A DNA stretch of 64,000 nucleotides, taken from positions 7,192,001-7,256,000 of the forward strand of contig JAXRKN010000043.1 in NCBI GenBank assembly GCA_038502055.1, written 5' to 3'. The stretch's first letter is position 1. Every line of letters begins with the position of its first letter. The stretch is from Tanytarsus gracilentus (lineage: Eukaryota > Arthropoda > Insecta > Diptera > Chironomidae). Shown here in pieces: positions 11,101 to 24,953 of this stretch. The notes beneath the pieces were generated by a model. That model was given only the letters and a program-made list of their open reading frames with translations, was not told where the DNA came from and searched no databases. Both the position numbers and the translations under genes were made by a program.

Positions 11101-14100
11101 GTCTAGCAATTATTTTCATTGGTTTCTCCTCTCCACCGAATACCGTAAAGCTTTTTTAAAATTCCATTGTATATGCACTTTTCTGCATCGCCACCATCAT
11201 CCGGCATTACAAAATAAAATGTGAGAGAAAAAGTTTCATTTCTGTTTGGCGACACTTGAAATGTTTATCCAATAATTACAGTGTTGAACTTTTTATAATT
11301 TGTTAAATATTCATCATTTCATAATTGCGTATTTTTTTTTGTCCCAGCAATATTTTGTTTTAAAATGTTATTCAACAACAACACATGAGGTATTTTATCC
11401 ATTAATTAAATCATGCATTTATGTAAATACTCCATTTATGTAACATAAGTCGATTTTCTATAGAATTTAATTCAACAGAAAATTTTCAGCTGAAAGCACT
11501 TTAATGCATCAACATGGAAACTCTCATATCTCGCCCACTCATGGGAGTGATGTAAAAATTTCCTGTTAACCCACTCTCAGTCGTTGCAGCAGATCAAAAA
11601 AGGATTTTTTATTAAACAACCCAGACAAATGGACGCCTTCCTCCTTTCCATTCAAGAGCGATCAACAAGGATAAAATGTCAAATGTGCTTTTAGTGTGTA
11701 CATAAAAAAGTATACCTGAACAAAACAGCAATTTTTTTTGAATAAATCGTTGTCGTGAAAGCTATTCTCATCGTGGTAAAAAAGAGCGGATGCTAATTCT
11801 AATTTTTATCGATTATAGCACTTCTAGCATCCCACTCTCATCACATTTTTCCCTGCCTCTGTATTCACATGCGAAAATGTGAATTTTCCAATTCAAAGCA
11901 GAGAGAGTACATGGAGCGTGCAAGGGGAGGAATTTTAAAAATATTTTATTTTCAAAAAAATTGCACTGAAAAGTGACTAAAAAATTTATTTTCATCCCTA
12001 GATGCACTCCATAGCATAAAGTTGCATGATGTATGAATTTTTTTTTGCTTGAAATATTTTTTTCACATGTACACACAATTTTCCTCTCTAACACGATGTG
12101 ATGCTCCGAGAGTTGAGTTTGGATGAATAATCGAACACAATGAGGCACGAAAAAAGTGAGCACTTCAAAGAGGAGCAAAAATTTTATTCATCAAAAAAAA
12201 AGTTGTTTTGAAATTTTATTTCTCTAAAATACAAATGTGCACACGTAGCAATTTCCAATGCAATGCATGCACGAGCGAATCGTAAAAGTTGGATATTTTA
12301 TGTTTTTTGAGAGAGTGCCAAAAGAGATTGAGTTTGGAAAATCTGGAAGTTATCAAATAGAGTTGCGATCAATGCAAAGTTCTTTCGAAATGTGTTTGAA
12401 AGGTTGAATAAAAAAGGTAAAAGAAGAAACTTTTTTCATCTTTATAAACTCGACTTTTAAAAGATTTAATCATAGAGAAAAATAAATAGAGCTACCGAAA
12501 TTTAAATCTATTTTAATCATGTCCTACAACATCATTAGCCTAATTGTAGTTTTCACTCGAGTGCAATTGACTGACATCCGATGTGATGAATTTTCCTCTC
12601 ATATTGAGTGACACATTAGCACCATCATTCGAGTCTAATTTTAATAATTTATTCGGCCAATTTTATCATTACACATGATTTCACATTTTGCTTGTTTCAT
12701 TTTCGATTCGATAAATTTTCTGATGCGCCCAACAGCAACACAATGAGCGTGAGCGAATTAAAGTTTCGGTGGGGGCGACAAAATGTTGAATGAGCACATA
12801 TATGGTGGTGGGAAAAAGCATTCATCGGTGCCAATAACAAACAATGGAATATAATAAAGTGTAATTTATTTAATGGTGGTCAGTGCATAATATGTTATTT
12901 AGCAGCATGTGCGAATAATTTCCGTAAATATTGAACTTAGTATGTGAGAGAGTAAGGAAGAGAGAAATAGCTTCAGGGATGTGAAATTTTGAGTTAACTT
13001 TATGAAAATATTTTTTAAATTCCTGCAAATAGAATTTCCTAAAAATAATTCCTTCAGATTATAAAAACCAACATGCTGCACATTAATTCGTTTGCCGCTC
13101 CATTCAACGTACCTTCATGTAGTGGCATAAATGCAAAAAGACAAATTAATTAATTCTCATGCTGCCTAAACAATCGAGAGCCTGCTCAATTTATGTGTTT
13201 GCGACACTTGTGTTCATTTATCCAGTCGAGAAAGTACTAACTGGTTGCCCATTGCAACGACGACGCTGTTGGTAAAAGAGTTCGGCCCGCATGAATGAAA
13301 ATAAAGCAATCAATATTGAGATGAATACACACACAGTAAGAGTGGAATGAACGACGGTTGGCGATGATGAGAGCACAGTGAGAGCAAATTTTACGAAAAT
13401 AATCCAAAATGAGTTGTTAGCAAAAGTGCTTCGAATATTTTGTCATGATTACATTCTCACCCACTTGCATGAGAGTTTATATATGCGACATAACAATTCA
13501 TGACATTCCATAAGACTCAAATGACCACCACTTTTTGCTCCGAGCTTAGTTAATGCTTAATTCATCCAACATGTATGGCTTGACACTCCATCAACGTGTC
13601 CATATATGCTGATGATGTAACTTGTTCGACTCGATATTTTCATCAACAGGAGTAAATTGGTTAACATAAATTCAGTTTTAACACGACAGCACATAATGCG
13701 AGAGATGGGCGTGTGTGCATAAAGTCAAGATAATTTCTTAATTAATTTCTAACAAATTTCATCGTGCGTATTCATGTGGGATCATTGTGTGACAAACGCC
13801 CATAAATTAGCAATATTTCTGCATGTTTTGGAGTTTGAAAAATTTATTTCACGTATAAATGATAAGAATTATGAAAATATATGAATGGATTAAGTTGGGT
13901 GTGAGTGACGAGAGATTTTATTCAAAAGAGCTTCATAAATGTATAAAAAAAACTATAAAATTCATCAAAAATTTTTTAATCCTCTTAAGCTTAATTAAAG
14001 TAAAAAAATTAAATTTATTTTTTATACAATATTTAATGAAATAAAAACACATTTATTGATGACCCCTTTTGATAAAACAATCCCCTCTCTGTTAGCATAC

Positions 14101-17100
14101 ACAAAACTTTTCAATTGAATACCCTCAAGCGAAAATTTCATATTTCCATAAATGATGATAATTCTCTTTTTTACTGCAAACAAAAAAGGTGTGGGAGTCG
14201 ATAAATAGCGATGCTTCTCACTTTATACTTCAAATTTTTAAAAGCCCTTAAAAATTAAATTCAATAATAATTTTATTTCTACAAAAAATGATAAAATATT
14301 TATATTAATCATTGTTTCAAATATCCTCAACTTCCCCCTCCGGTAAAAAATTTCCACGAACCCCATAAACCGCACACAGAACTGCAATTCGCAATAAAAT
14401 GAATTAAAAATGAATGACATTCACAATATAAAGCACACACGGATAAATTCTGTACACAATAGGGTTCATGAGCTCAAATATTGAACCTTTCTCCATTGTA
14501 ATTGCATGTTAAATAATGTACAATTTCCATACATCTCTCTGCTGTCGCTCTAACAATAGAGTGAGGTGCAAAAAAAAAAGTTCAATAGTGAAAAATCAAT
14601 TTACTTAATGTGTGTCACAGCTCAATATATTGTAGGTGTAGCACTGCAGATGACAATCCGTACTGATGTCCATAAATCATGCAAACGAAAAGGAAAAGAT
14701 GAGAAATGGAAAATGTGTGTCATGATTAATATTGACATTGCGAAATTTTTCTCACAATTTATTTTCTCACTGCTGAATATACGATGAAATAATTGCTGAC
14801 GCTGTTAACTGCTGCTGCGTTAATAAAAATGTCGCGAGGAAAATAAAATTGCAAAAAAATTGTTGAAAGCATGCTGATTTTACTCGAATGCAATAAAAAA
14901 TGGATGTGAAAGATTTTTTTCGCAATTCCGTTGCAAGTTTTAAAAAATAATTTAAAATTTTAAATAATCATCCCTTGAAAACAAATTCACGCAGTCTGCA
15001 AGCATCCCTACGTGAATTAATTTCTCATATTTTTCTTCATTCACGTCGACTAACTCTCTCTTTCTTTTCTTCCCAAGGACACGGCAAGAATGTGTGAATA
15101 AGAAATTAAATTCCGAAGTTTACCTCAAAGAAATTTATCAAATGACTTCTGTTGTTCTCTGCCATGTAATTGATGGTATTTTTTTGGTGAGGCAAGAAAA
15201 TTTTTGTGATAAGAAATAGAGAGTTGGGAAAAAATAAGTTGTTTTGTGGTGAAGCAACGTTACAGTCATAAAAAGTTATATTTGTGATACGACATCGGAA
15301 TTTATAAGTTGAGTTCGATTGTTGTTGCTTCGTCTCACAACAATATGCTGCGCGCAAATAAGGTCATAGGTAGCAGTAAATTGATGGTGCTCTTCCATTA
15401 TATCTCATCCTTATTTCATGCCTCATGCAGCCACACTTGTGTGTCGTAAAGGTGAAACAACATCAACATTTTACTCTTTTTATGTTCATCCACATCTCTC
15501 CTATATATGTGAAAACACAACCGACAATAATTCGATGTGAAATGTTAATAAAATCGATAAACGATTTGTTGTGTGAATTGAACGGATATGCTTGGATCAG
15601 GAGAAGAATAAAATAAGGTTAAGAAGAAGCAAAATCAGCACTATGTTGATAAATCTCATGAGGTCAAGTGAGGGAATCTCTTTTTATGTCCAGAAGATTT
15701 TTAAAATTTCAAATTTTTTTAAACCATCCCACCTTTCTATCTATTCTTTCATTGTTGCTGCTTTTTGATATCAAATCAAGCGTTACATCATTGACTGAGT
15801 TTAATGTCTCGCATGGAATTTCATCCAACTCCTGCTGCTTTTTTTATAGCGGCAAATATCATAACGTGCAATTCATTAAATTTTCCTCATTTTCTTTTTC
15901 CGATTCGATGGAAACACATCAAATTTTATTATATGGAATGAAATCACGAAGAAGCATGCAGCGTGTGTTTGCCTCCGAAAAACAATTTCGATATCAACAA
16001 GTTTTTCCCTTCTTCAAACTTTTTCATAACTGCTGGTGAGAATGTTACTTTAAGACTTTTTAGCTTCCCTAAGAAATTGAATGGTAAAGTTGTTTGGTTA
16101 ATGCTTTCAAAATTGCCACAATACCATGAGATGCGCTACTTAAGGATTCACATTGCGTCTATGCAACCGACATAAGGAAATTATTGACGCTATATGGGAG
16201 TGAAGAGCATGTGGGGAGGACGAAAATAAAGGCGGCCATTTGAACGTTAGACCATTATTTTTTTTCTTTTGACTAAAACGACTTGATAAATGCCGCAACG
16301 TGAGATGAAAATGGAATTTTTGTTATTGTTCCCTTTTTTCCAGAGCTGAACGACTAAATTTTTCTTTTTCAGCCGAATTTTTATGTCAATGTGAAGAATT
16401 ATCGATGAGGATGCTATTGTTCACCCATTACACAATGGATGTCCATTCTTCATTTATTTTTCTACAAAATATTAGTATGTGCAAGGTGTAATTGGAAACT
16501 TCGCTTTTTTCATATACTTCCATGTCATGATGAGAGAAGAAAATTCAATTTTCTTAATGCTTCTTCGCTGCTTTTATTAAGTTCCTTTCCGATAGAAATT
16601 GCTGCAATGAATTTTTTAATAGGAAAATGTTGTTGATAAATTAATCTCATTTCCGCTCGACTGTAAATTTTTCGTTTTGAGTTTTATTGCGAGAAAGTAT
16701 TTCAAGTGCATTTGAAACTAGTTGTTTTTAGTCGCTGAGAGCGACTTTCATGATTTGCAATGAAAAAAGTTTATTATTTTGTTTCGTGAAATGGAAAAAG
16801 TTAAAATTTAAATCGAAATGATGATGAAAATTTTTTAAGTACCAAAATCGTTTAATTACTTTACTTAATAAATTTTATCTCATTTAAATTTGAGAAAATT
16901 GTCAATAATTTTTCATCTCAAATTAATCAGAAAACTTTCCCACGAAAGGATTATAAATCACTCTCAGCTCTTTTGCTTTTTCCACTTGAAGAAATCGTGA
17001 GAGAGTTCGTGCAGGCAATTAAGAAGGAAATGAAAACTATTTAAAATGTCGTTCATGAATGCGTTTGAGCATAAAATTGAGCTTTCTCATGGATTTAGGG

Positions 17101-19714
17101 CACGTCCGAATGAAGGAGTTATACAACATGTGCCACTCACATGAATGTCGTATGCATGCATTAAGCATGTCTCATTAAGTAGCAAAATTCATGGGATAAT
17201 CTAAAAGTAATCGTCGAGCCAGCGACAAATGAACATGAAAGAGTACACACGAGATTAGTTCAATGAATTTATCGCCATCTCCTCTTGAGTGACTCTAATT
17301 ATGGCACATATAGAATTGAACGTAATTAAATTTAATGGATGACTGACTTCCCTCCAAATGCCCTCACATACGATCCACATCGCATCGACTTCTTCTTTGC
17401 CAGCTCAACTGGAAAGAGAGAGAGAAAATTTTCTCTTTCCTGGTTGAAATTCTATATAAAATGTCTTCTTTACACTCTGACTGCAATGTACGGTGTCATA
17501 TTCACAGCAGCAATGGAGACACAGCATGTGGTTCTGCCTTCATTAAATTACAAGTATCCTCGTGCTAAATATATGATTACAACCTCAAGCAGAATTCTGC
17601 TCTAAATTGCACTTCTATGGCATAGAGGAAGAGGAAAATGTGGGCACATAATGATGGCATGCTTTAAAAGAGGTGGAAAATCGGTTTGAATCAAAGAAAA
17701 TAATTCAAAGAAGAAAATTTTACACTCGCAATTTTTAAACTTTCATAACTATCCGTTCGCTTGCAGTGTCAAAGTTTTCCAGCACGAAAAAGTCAAACGG
17801 TTGGATTTCAATTAAACTTTATAACAAACACTCAAATAAAGTTTCTTTGAAAACCTGTCGAAGCCTTCAAAATCAGGCGTTTTCTTCAAACTCGATGACC
17901 CAAAATAATTGTGGTTCTTTTTCTGCAAAGTAATCAGCAGTTAAGGAATAGCCCACGCAATTGCTGACCGAAGAAAGGTGAAAATGGAGTCATCAGATGA
18001 AAAAAAGTTTCATTTCTAATCAGATAATGGTCCGAAAGTCCGAGAAATTGAAAATCTATTTTATGGGAACTGAAACGTGAAACTTTTACCTTTTTTTTCT
18101 TCCTTCGAGAGATGGACATCGTCAATGTGGGCAAATAAAAAAAGACATTTTACTTTTTTTTCACCTATGAATTTTTTCTTTTTTATTTTTTTCTCATTTT
18201 CATCCAAAAAATTCTGCCATATTTACAATTTCTTCTCATTCTTACAACAAAATTACTTCTTATACTATAAAAGAAATAGAGATCTATATCTATAGCAATT
18301 TTACACTAGACTTTTATACCTATTTTACCTTAGCAACTACCGGGGGGCGAAAAAAGAGAATTTTCTTATCTTCTACTTTTTTATTTCTCATCAAAAAAGA
18401 AATATGAACGGAAATTACATCATCATCAATATTATTTTCACAAAAGGAATTTCTTTATATAAATTAGAAAAATATTTTCATCAATTTACAATCAAGTGAA
18501 GCAATGTTTTGACATTATTGCCATTATCATCATTCAATGTTGAAAAAATTATATTTATTTCATGTCTTTAGGGAAATCTTTTTGGGTTTATGATTTTTTG
18601 AGTCACCAGATTTGTGCGTTTATCATCAAAACTAAATATTTAATTTTTTTAATCAACTAAAGAGAGGAAAATATTTTTAAAATTATTATTCACAAACACA
18701 AAGCTAATTTGGCACCTTTTCATATTAATTTTCACCCTCACACGTTCTCGTGACCTAAATTTTCCGAAAAGTAACACAAGCGAAAATTTGTAAAAAATAT
18801 TTTTCTTCTTGTTTCGTCTCTCACCAAATTTTATAATATAATCAAAATTCATTTCGGTTGTAAATTTTATTATTCAAATCATACACGGAATTTTGTTTGA
18901 AGCTTTTTAGCCTCGTGTGAGTTGAGTGAAGATAAATTGAAAATGAAATTTTCTCTCCTTTTCTCTTTACAATCCCTGGAGGCAATTTGCAACTCAGAGA
19001 GACGCAAACAAGAAAGAATTTCGCCTATTTCATTCTCACACGAAAATCATAACAAAAAAATTCAATTTTCTCATCTGAAAATTCTTTAAAGGAATTCTTT
19101 GAGCTTTAAAATTGTTGGAGGCTGAGACAGAAAATAGAAAAGCTCATAAACTCCGAAGCTTATGTTTATCTTCCGTTATTAGCTTCGAGGAATTTCGCTA
19201 GCAAAAAAATTACAAAATTTAATATAAATTAAATTTGTAAATGAGATAATTTTTTGGTAATAATGCTTCAAAGCATCGCTTAATATTCGCTCAACAAGAA
19301 GTGGAAATAAATTGTTAAAGAAAATTTAAAAATTATTTTCAAGTGTCTCAGCTTCAAGACAGCGGCATGTCATAAAATATTAAATTCAAAATTTCGCTTG
19401 TCAACTTTCATAATTTTTCCCTTCAAGAGATGCTAATAAAAAATCCAGATTTACTTCAACTACACACACATTGAATGTCGACTAATTCTTGTCTCTTTGC
19501 AGCTATCAAAAATCTCAATTATTCATGAATGTTTCAGTAGGATATGTGTCATATGCTAGAGGAAGGGATGGAAAAGTAGGAGGTGAGAGTCGATAGGCAA
19601 TATAAATTCAAATCACTCGAATAATCGATAAGCGCTGTTGCTACCTCGAACGCTTCGATTGCCGCTCAAATGTTTACTAAAAAATCCTCGAACAGAAGCG
19701 AAATGTTTTCGTTG
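8153..19714. other. Large non-coding region
   Basis: No gene could be supported over about 11.5 kb. Open frames up to 123 codons occur only on T-rich strands and encode low-complexity, Phe/Lys-rich peptides without splice context. The sequence is compositionally mixed. A relatively GC-rich, non-repetitive patch lies around 13150-13420, and short (GT)n-like runs occur near 10060. It may hold regulatory DNA of the LRR gene, but nothing specific was recognised. Confidence 0.45.
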
Positions 19715-22700
19715 TCACCACAAGTGCATTGATATATGACCCCTGTCAAGCTGCGACTGGTTTAGTGTCGAATTCAAAATGTCCATTGGTAATAAATCGC
19801 ATTGATTTACAGTCGACGACGATGTAGTTGTTAATAAATTATCGTTTCGATCAAGCACTACTGAGCCGCATCGATTGTGTGTCTCGATTGTAAATGAGCG
19901 AATTTCTTCATTAAAATTATCGTTGAGGATATCTCGTGTGCCCTCATTTATGTCGCCTCTCCGAAGATGGCGTACACGTGTGGAATTACATCGATACACA
20001 TAAACCACGACAAGTGTGAAGAGAACGGCTATGGATGATATTGTGAACACAATAAACAGTCCCGGATGGCTCAAACTCTCCACTCTAATGGCATTCCAAT
20101 GCTCCGATCTCGTCTGATTTATGGCCATGTGCTGATGATCTGTTGCTTCGATACCCTCCGACTTTCTTAATGACGCACCATTTACGTTCTCAACACTTTT
20201 CTTATCGCTCAATTGCGTGAGCATTTTCACATTATCGTTAACTATTTTGCTCGATGATGTTATTGTGGATTTTATACTCGATGTACTCAACTGTATGCTG
20301 TTAGCATTGGATTTAAATTGTTTAGTTTTCATTAAAATTAAATTATTCATTTGCTGCTGCTGTTTCGTTGCAGTGGATAAATTTTTATTGTTTGTTGTCT
20401 CTCGCAATGGCTCAATGCTTGAATTTTTCATCATCATCGTCATCATCGTGCTCGGTTGCGTTCCATTTTCATCCTTTATTGCCTTTGGTGGCGAAATTGT
20501 TGTCGTAGCGATGCTCATCGTTGTCTCACTTGATGGATTCCCTCGCATTTCTCCTTTCGCATTGTTCGTGTGGAATTTATTGTCATTTGCTGTTGTTGAT
20601 GCCACTTTTTCATTTGTTCCCTTAAATGAGGTAATTAATTTTTGTTCACTCCAGCAATTTGGCACAATTTCTTTTGCGCTATCCACGGCTTGCAGTCGGC
20701 GACCGCACTTCTCGATTCCACCGTCGTTGGCAAAGAAGGAGGAAATGAAATTAAAATGTCTTTCTTTACGCTCGAGATCGTCAGAAAAGAGGGGAATGTC
20801 GTAGTCATCGTTGATGTATTCATTAGTTAACGTTTGCATATCGTAACATTGTTCAATATCGATGAGTGGATGTTGCGAGCATTTAATGGGATTTCCATCG
20901 ATTAACAATTGCCGGAGATTTCGGCTCGCTTTTAAAAATGCAAACTCGACACTCTCTAAACCGCATGATCTGACACTAAGTGTAATTAAAGCGGGCAACG
21001 TTAATTGGGGCATGTAAATGAGCTTGTTGTCGGACAGGTCTAGCACTTGCAAATTAATCAGATTCATCAAGTCAGTGGAGTGAAGTTCCATAATGAGATT
21101 ATTGTGCATGTATAATTTGATTAAGCTCGATGGAAGACTCGGTGGAATCTGTGTCAATTTGTTGTGATCTAAATGTAATATTGTTAACATTTCTAATCGT
21201 CCTAAAGCATCCTCTTCGATCGATGTCAAATTGTTGTACGACAAAATTAATTTATGCAAAAATGGATAGCTCTCAAAGTCACCGCTTGAAATTATCTGCG
21301 AAAAAGAAAGAGAGAGAGAGATTTATAGTTGAAGAATTTGTGTGTTTTTGTTACGAAAAATTGCTCAATTATTCCGCGTGTCGAGAGGGAGAAATATTGT
21401 GAATATTCAATGTCTGCAAGATAATAAAATTAACATAGCTGATGAATTTCATAGTCTTCTTATTTTCTTCCGTTCGCGATGCTTTTCATTCGTTTTATCT
21501 TCTCCCGACGCCGTGTTGTATTTTCATTCTACATAGAATTACCCCTAAGAGTGATTTTCGGACTGAATTGTAACTGCTCAAAATCCAGGAATTTTAATGC
21601 AGTAATTTTTAGACGAGTAGGGCAGTCAACGAATTTTTTTATTTATACCTTATTTACCCATTAATTTTCAATGCAAATTCCATTAATTTTCAATGTAAAT
21701 TATTGCAACGTATTTTTAAAAATTGAAAAATCTTCTTGTTTCCTTTTGTTCTTTTTATTTTCCTAACTGACAAATTTTCATATTTCTCCACTAGGTTTTT
21801 TGCATTAACTCAAGAATTTGTGAATTTTCTACAAAAAGCTTTAATAAATTTTGAAATATCATAATTAATCCAGTGGTTTTAAATTTAGATTATTAAATTA
21901 ATTATTTAGAAACTTGCAATTTAAAATATCCAGGAAAAAATATTTCATTTTAAAAATAAATTTCAAAATACATCCCGAAATCACCGCAAATGTAATTTCC
22001 GTTCAGCAACATAACAGACAGCAATTTAGCATTCGCATTGCGAGTCAGATAAAATCAACAACACAAGAAAAGCTCTGGTGTGAGTCAAGGGAAAAACTTT
22101 TTCTGCTTTTTTTCTGTTCTTTATTTGCTCATTGTTGCCAACCCACCGCCATCCAACTTGCCACATAGCTGCGAGAGAGAGATAGTGATTGAGGATGAAA
22201 GGAAAGCAAAAGAAACAATTGTGAGGGTGAATCTAGTCGAGTGAGTGAGAGAAGACAATGGAACCAGCGCCTCACAAATTATTTTTAAATTTATCTATGA
22301 AAGTGCTCTTGATTTCTTCTTCTTCGAGTATGAAACGAAAGTTTTATGTGTTTTTCTCGCTTTCATAAGTTGGAAGGGGTTGCATTCGAGAGCTCTGTCA
22401 TATGCTCGCATTCCCGTAAGGAATTTATTGCAAGGAATTTAAGCTACGAAATTTATGAACAGTAAAATTCGGAATGCATATAACACGAAGAAAAGAAGTG
22501 AAGAAAATTTCCATTTTCATTTGTTTGCTTTTCACAATTGGAATAAGTTATTCGTTCTATGCCGAGGAAGCAGTCTTTTCGGGACTATCTCTCAATAAAC
22601 TTCTTCACATTTTTTTTCTCAATGAAGAGTTTTCTTTAAAAGATAAACACCAGAAAAAAGTTTTTTATTATCTTTTTAATTCCTGAATTTTCTTCATTTT

Positions 22701-24953
22701 TCTTTCACGAGTGTGTGTGTGCAAAGAAAATCAGAATAATTCAAATAAAATTAAGTCTAACTGAATAATAAAGGCATTTTCATTTTGTGGGTAGGAAGAA
22801 GAAATTGAGAGCGAGAAATAAAGTTAGAGATGATAAAAAACGAATTAATCACTTCAGGCATTTTCGTGGTTAATTTAAAGCTTTTAATTCAATTTAATTT
22901 TTTAACTGTTTAAATATAAAATTTAATTAAAAATATTTCTTAAAATCCTCTCAATTAAATTTTTGATGAATCTTCATGCGAAAAATAGAAACTTGCGTTT
23001 ACACAGAAAATTAACTTTCCGACTCAGCGTTTTTCATGTGCCTAATGGTATAAGAGAAAAATATAAATCTCCATGAATAATTGCAGACCTGTTTCATTTT
23101 CATTTTTCCGGAGCACTAAAGCCGAGAGATGGAGGGAAAATTTTAATATGATGATGGTGAGTAGCAGAAATGAAAATAACTCGGTGGAAAATTGCTCTTA
23201 AAAAAGCATTCGTGCTTTCTCTCATTTAAAAGGAGAAGATAAGTTGAATTAATTAAGAATAATTTTTCGAAATTCAAGAAATACTTTACGCTTAAAATTA
23301 ACACTCGAGTCGGAAGAAAATTCCTCATAATTGTAGCATTCAAATTCCACTTTTAAAGGGTACAAAAACTATGAAACTCAATTCTTGCTATTCTAATTAT
23401 TATCATTTCCACTGGAGTACGTAATTATAATTTTCCTTCGTCTTACTCATCAAACTTTACGAGGAAGCTGTTATTCTTATTAAGCTTGTCATGCTTTCTT
23501 GCTTCATGCGGAATTTATAAAGTTTTCTATCTCTAGATGTGCAAATATTTTCAAGTTTTTACTGCGAGGGGTGGAAAAAGTTTAAAAGTTCCTGGATGTT
23601 TAAAAAAACTCTTAAAATTTAATTAAAATTTCTTGATTTTTTAAAAACTTTTAAATTTAACTTAAAATTCCTGGATGTTTAAAACTCTTTATATGAAAAT
23701 CTTAATTGTCCTCTCCTCGAATAATTTCATTATGTTATTACAAATTCGACATGATGGCACAGATCAAACAATGAGAGATATGCGAGATGTAAAAATAACA
23801 AGTTTTGCGGGAGTCACATCACGATGCGAAATGTATAAAATTTACTTACATTGAGAAAATTTCCATATAAATTTAATATTCTAACAGATTGTGCTAGAGA
23901 ATCGGGGACTTGACACAATCCCACATGACTATAATCCAATTCCATGATGCTCCACGTCACAGCGAATGCACGCAAGGCATTTCTCAGCATCACATTTCCG
24001 CCTATCGAGAGACGATTGAGTTGCGGGATATTCTGTATAGTTTGCAGCGATGCAATGTGAATTCTATTGAAGGACAAATCGAGGATTTGTAAGTTATTGA
24101 GCTCACTAAACGCATCACTTTCAATGTCAGATATGTCATTATGAGATAAATCCAATCGTCTCAATTCTCCCAATTGCTTAAATAAATCCTTATTGACGAC
24201 ACTGATTCTATTACACGCCAATATTAAATCGCTTAGATTTGATTTATTTCGCAATAAGCCCGGCTTTAGCGCATCGAAGAGATTTGCTGACAAGTCGAGA
24301 TACTGCAAGCTTGTTAAATTGTCAATGCTGACTTCTGAGAGGGCGTTGTGAGACAGGTTGAGCGTCTCGAGTCGCATGCAATTGCTGCAATTGAATTTCG
24401 TGAGTGAGTTTCTACTTAAATCGAGTGTCGCCAATAGCAGTGTGCCACCATCGAGATAAAAGTCTCCACTGATGCGATTGTACGACAAGTCGAGTGCTGT
24501 TAAGTTACGAAATTTGCTCGAGTTAAATGTCGATAAAAAGTTGTGCGATAAATTCAACGATGTTACGCTCTCGTTTGAGTTCACATTCGTGAGGTCTGTG
24601 AGATTCGCAAATGATAGATTTAAAATTAGATTTGTGGTAACGGTGGCGGTGGTGGCACGTCGTTTGCGCGACGACGTCATTAAATTGTCATGGGAGCGGA
24701 ACAATAAATTATTTATGTCAGTCTTAAAATCGAACAAATTGTCATAACGTTTATTGTCAATTCTTCTATCATAACGACCCTCGCTGTTGCGGTCGGGATT
24801 GTCGTCTCCCACAGCTAGGTGGCTTCTGCTGTCCTTCCACTGCTGCGAACCGAAATGATTTGTGGAAATCGTTGTAGTGACGGCAAGTGTGGAGAGGAGA
24901 ACGATGAGGTGTGAAAATGAGTTGGGCCAACAACATGAATTTGTCACTGTCAT
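19715..24953 (-). CDS. Single-pass transmembrane leucine-rich-repeat receptor, 894 aa
   Basis: Two coding exons, 24953-23850 and 21295-19715, joined in phase 0 across a 2.55-kb intron (GTAAGT donor, TTTTCGCAG acceptor). The splice falls inside an LRR: ...LNLYGNFLN then IISSGDFESYPFLHKLILSYNNL. Order: a signal-peptide-like N-terminus (FSHLIVLLSTLAVTTTIS), a basic RKRR site at ~96-99, a long run of LxxLxLSxNxI repeats (roughly residues 107-500), a Cys-containing C-cap (NPIKCSQHP...CGRR...NCW), a Ser/Thr/Asn/Gln-rich linker, a membrane helix at ~781-802 (LFIVFTISSIAVLFTLVVVYVY) and a ~90-residue tail. There is no TIR, Ig or kinase domain, so this is an adhesion/neuronal-type LRR receptor and not a Toll. 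Drosophila has a single-pass LRR gene, 2mit, nested in timeout; orthology is possible given the nearby timeout gene but is not shown here. Confidence 0.85.
21296..23849 (-). other. Intron of the LRR receptor gene
   Basis: A 2.55-kb intron. No nested gene was recognised. A polypyrimidine tract and (GA)n run immediately precede the acceptor (21303-21320). A direct repeat around TTCCTGGATGTTTAAAA occurs near 23587 and 23667. Confidence 0.75.

Noticed and set aside
15668..16039. 123-codon plus-strand ORF
   Set aside because: Low-complexity T-rich frame without splice context or recognisable family.
20217..20804. 195-codon plus-strand ORF
   Set aside because: Antisense shadow of the low-complexity linker of the LRR receptor exon.
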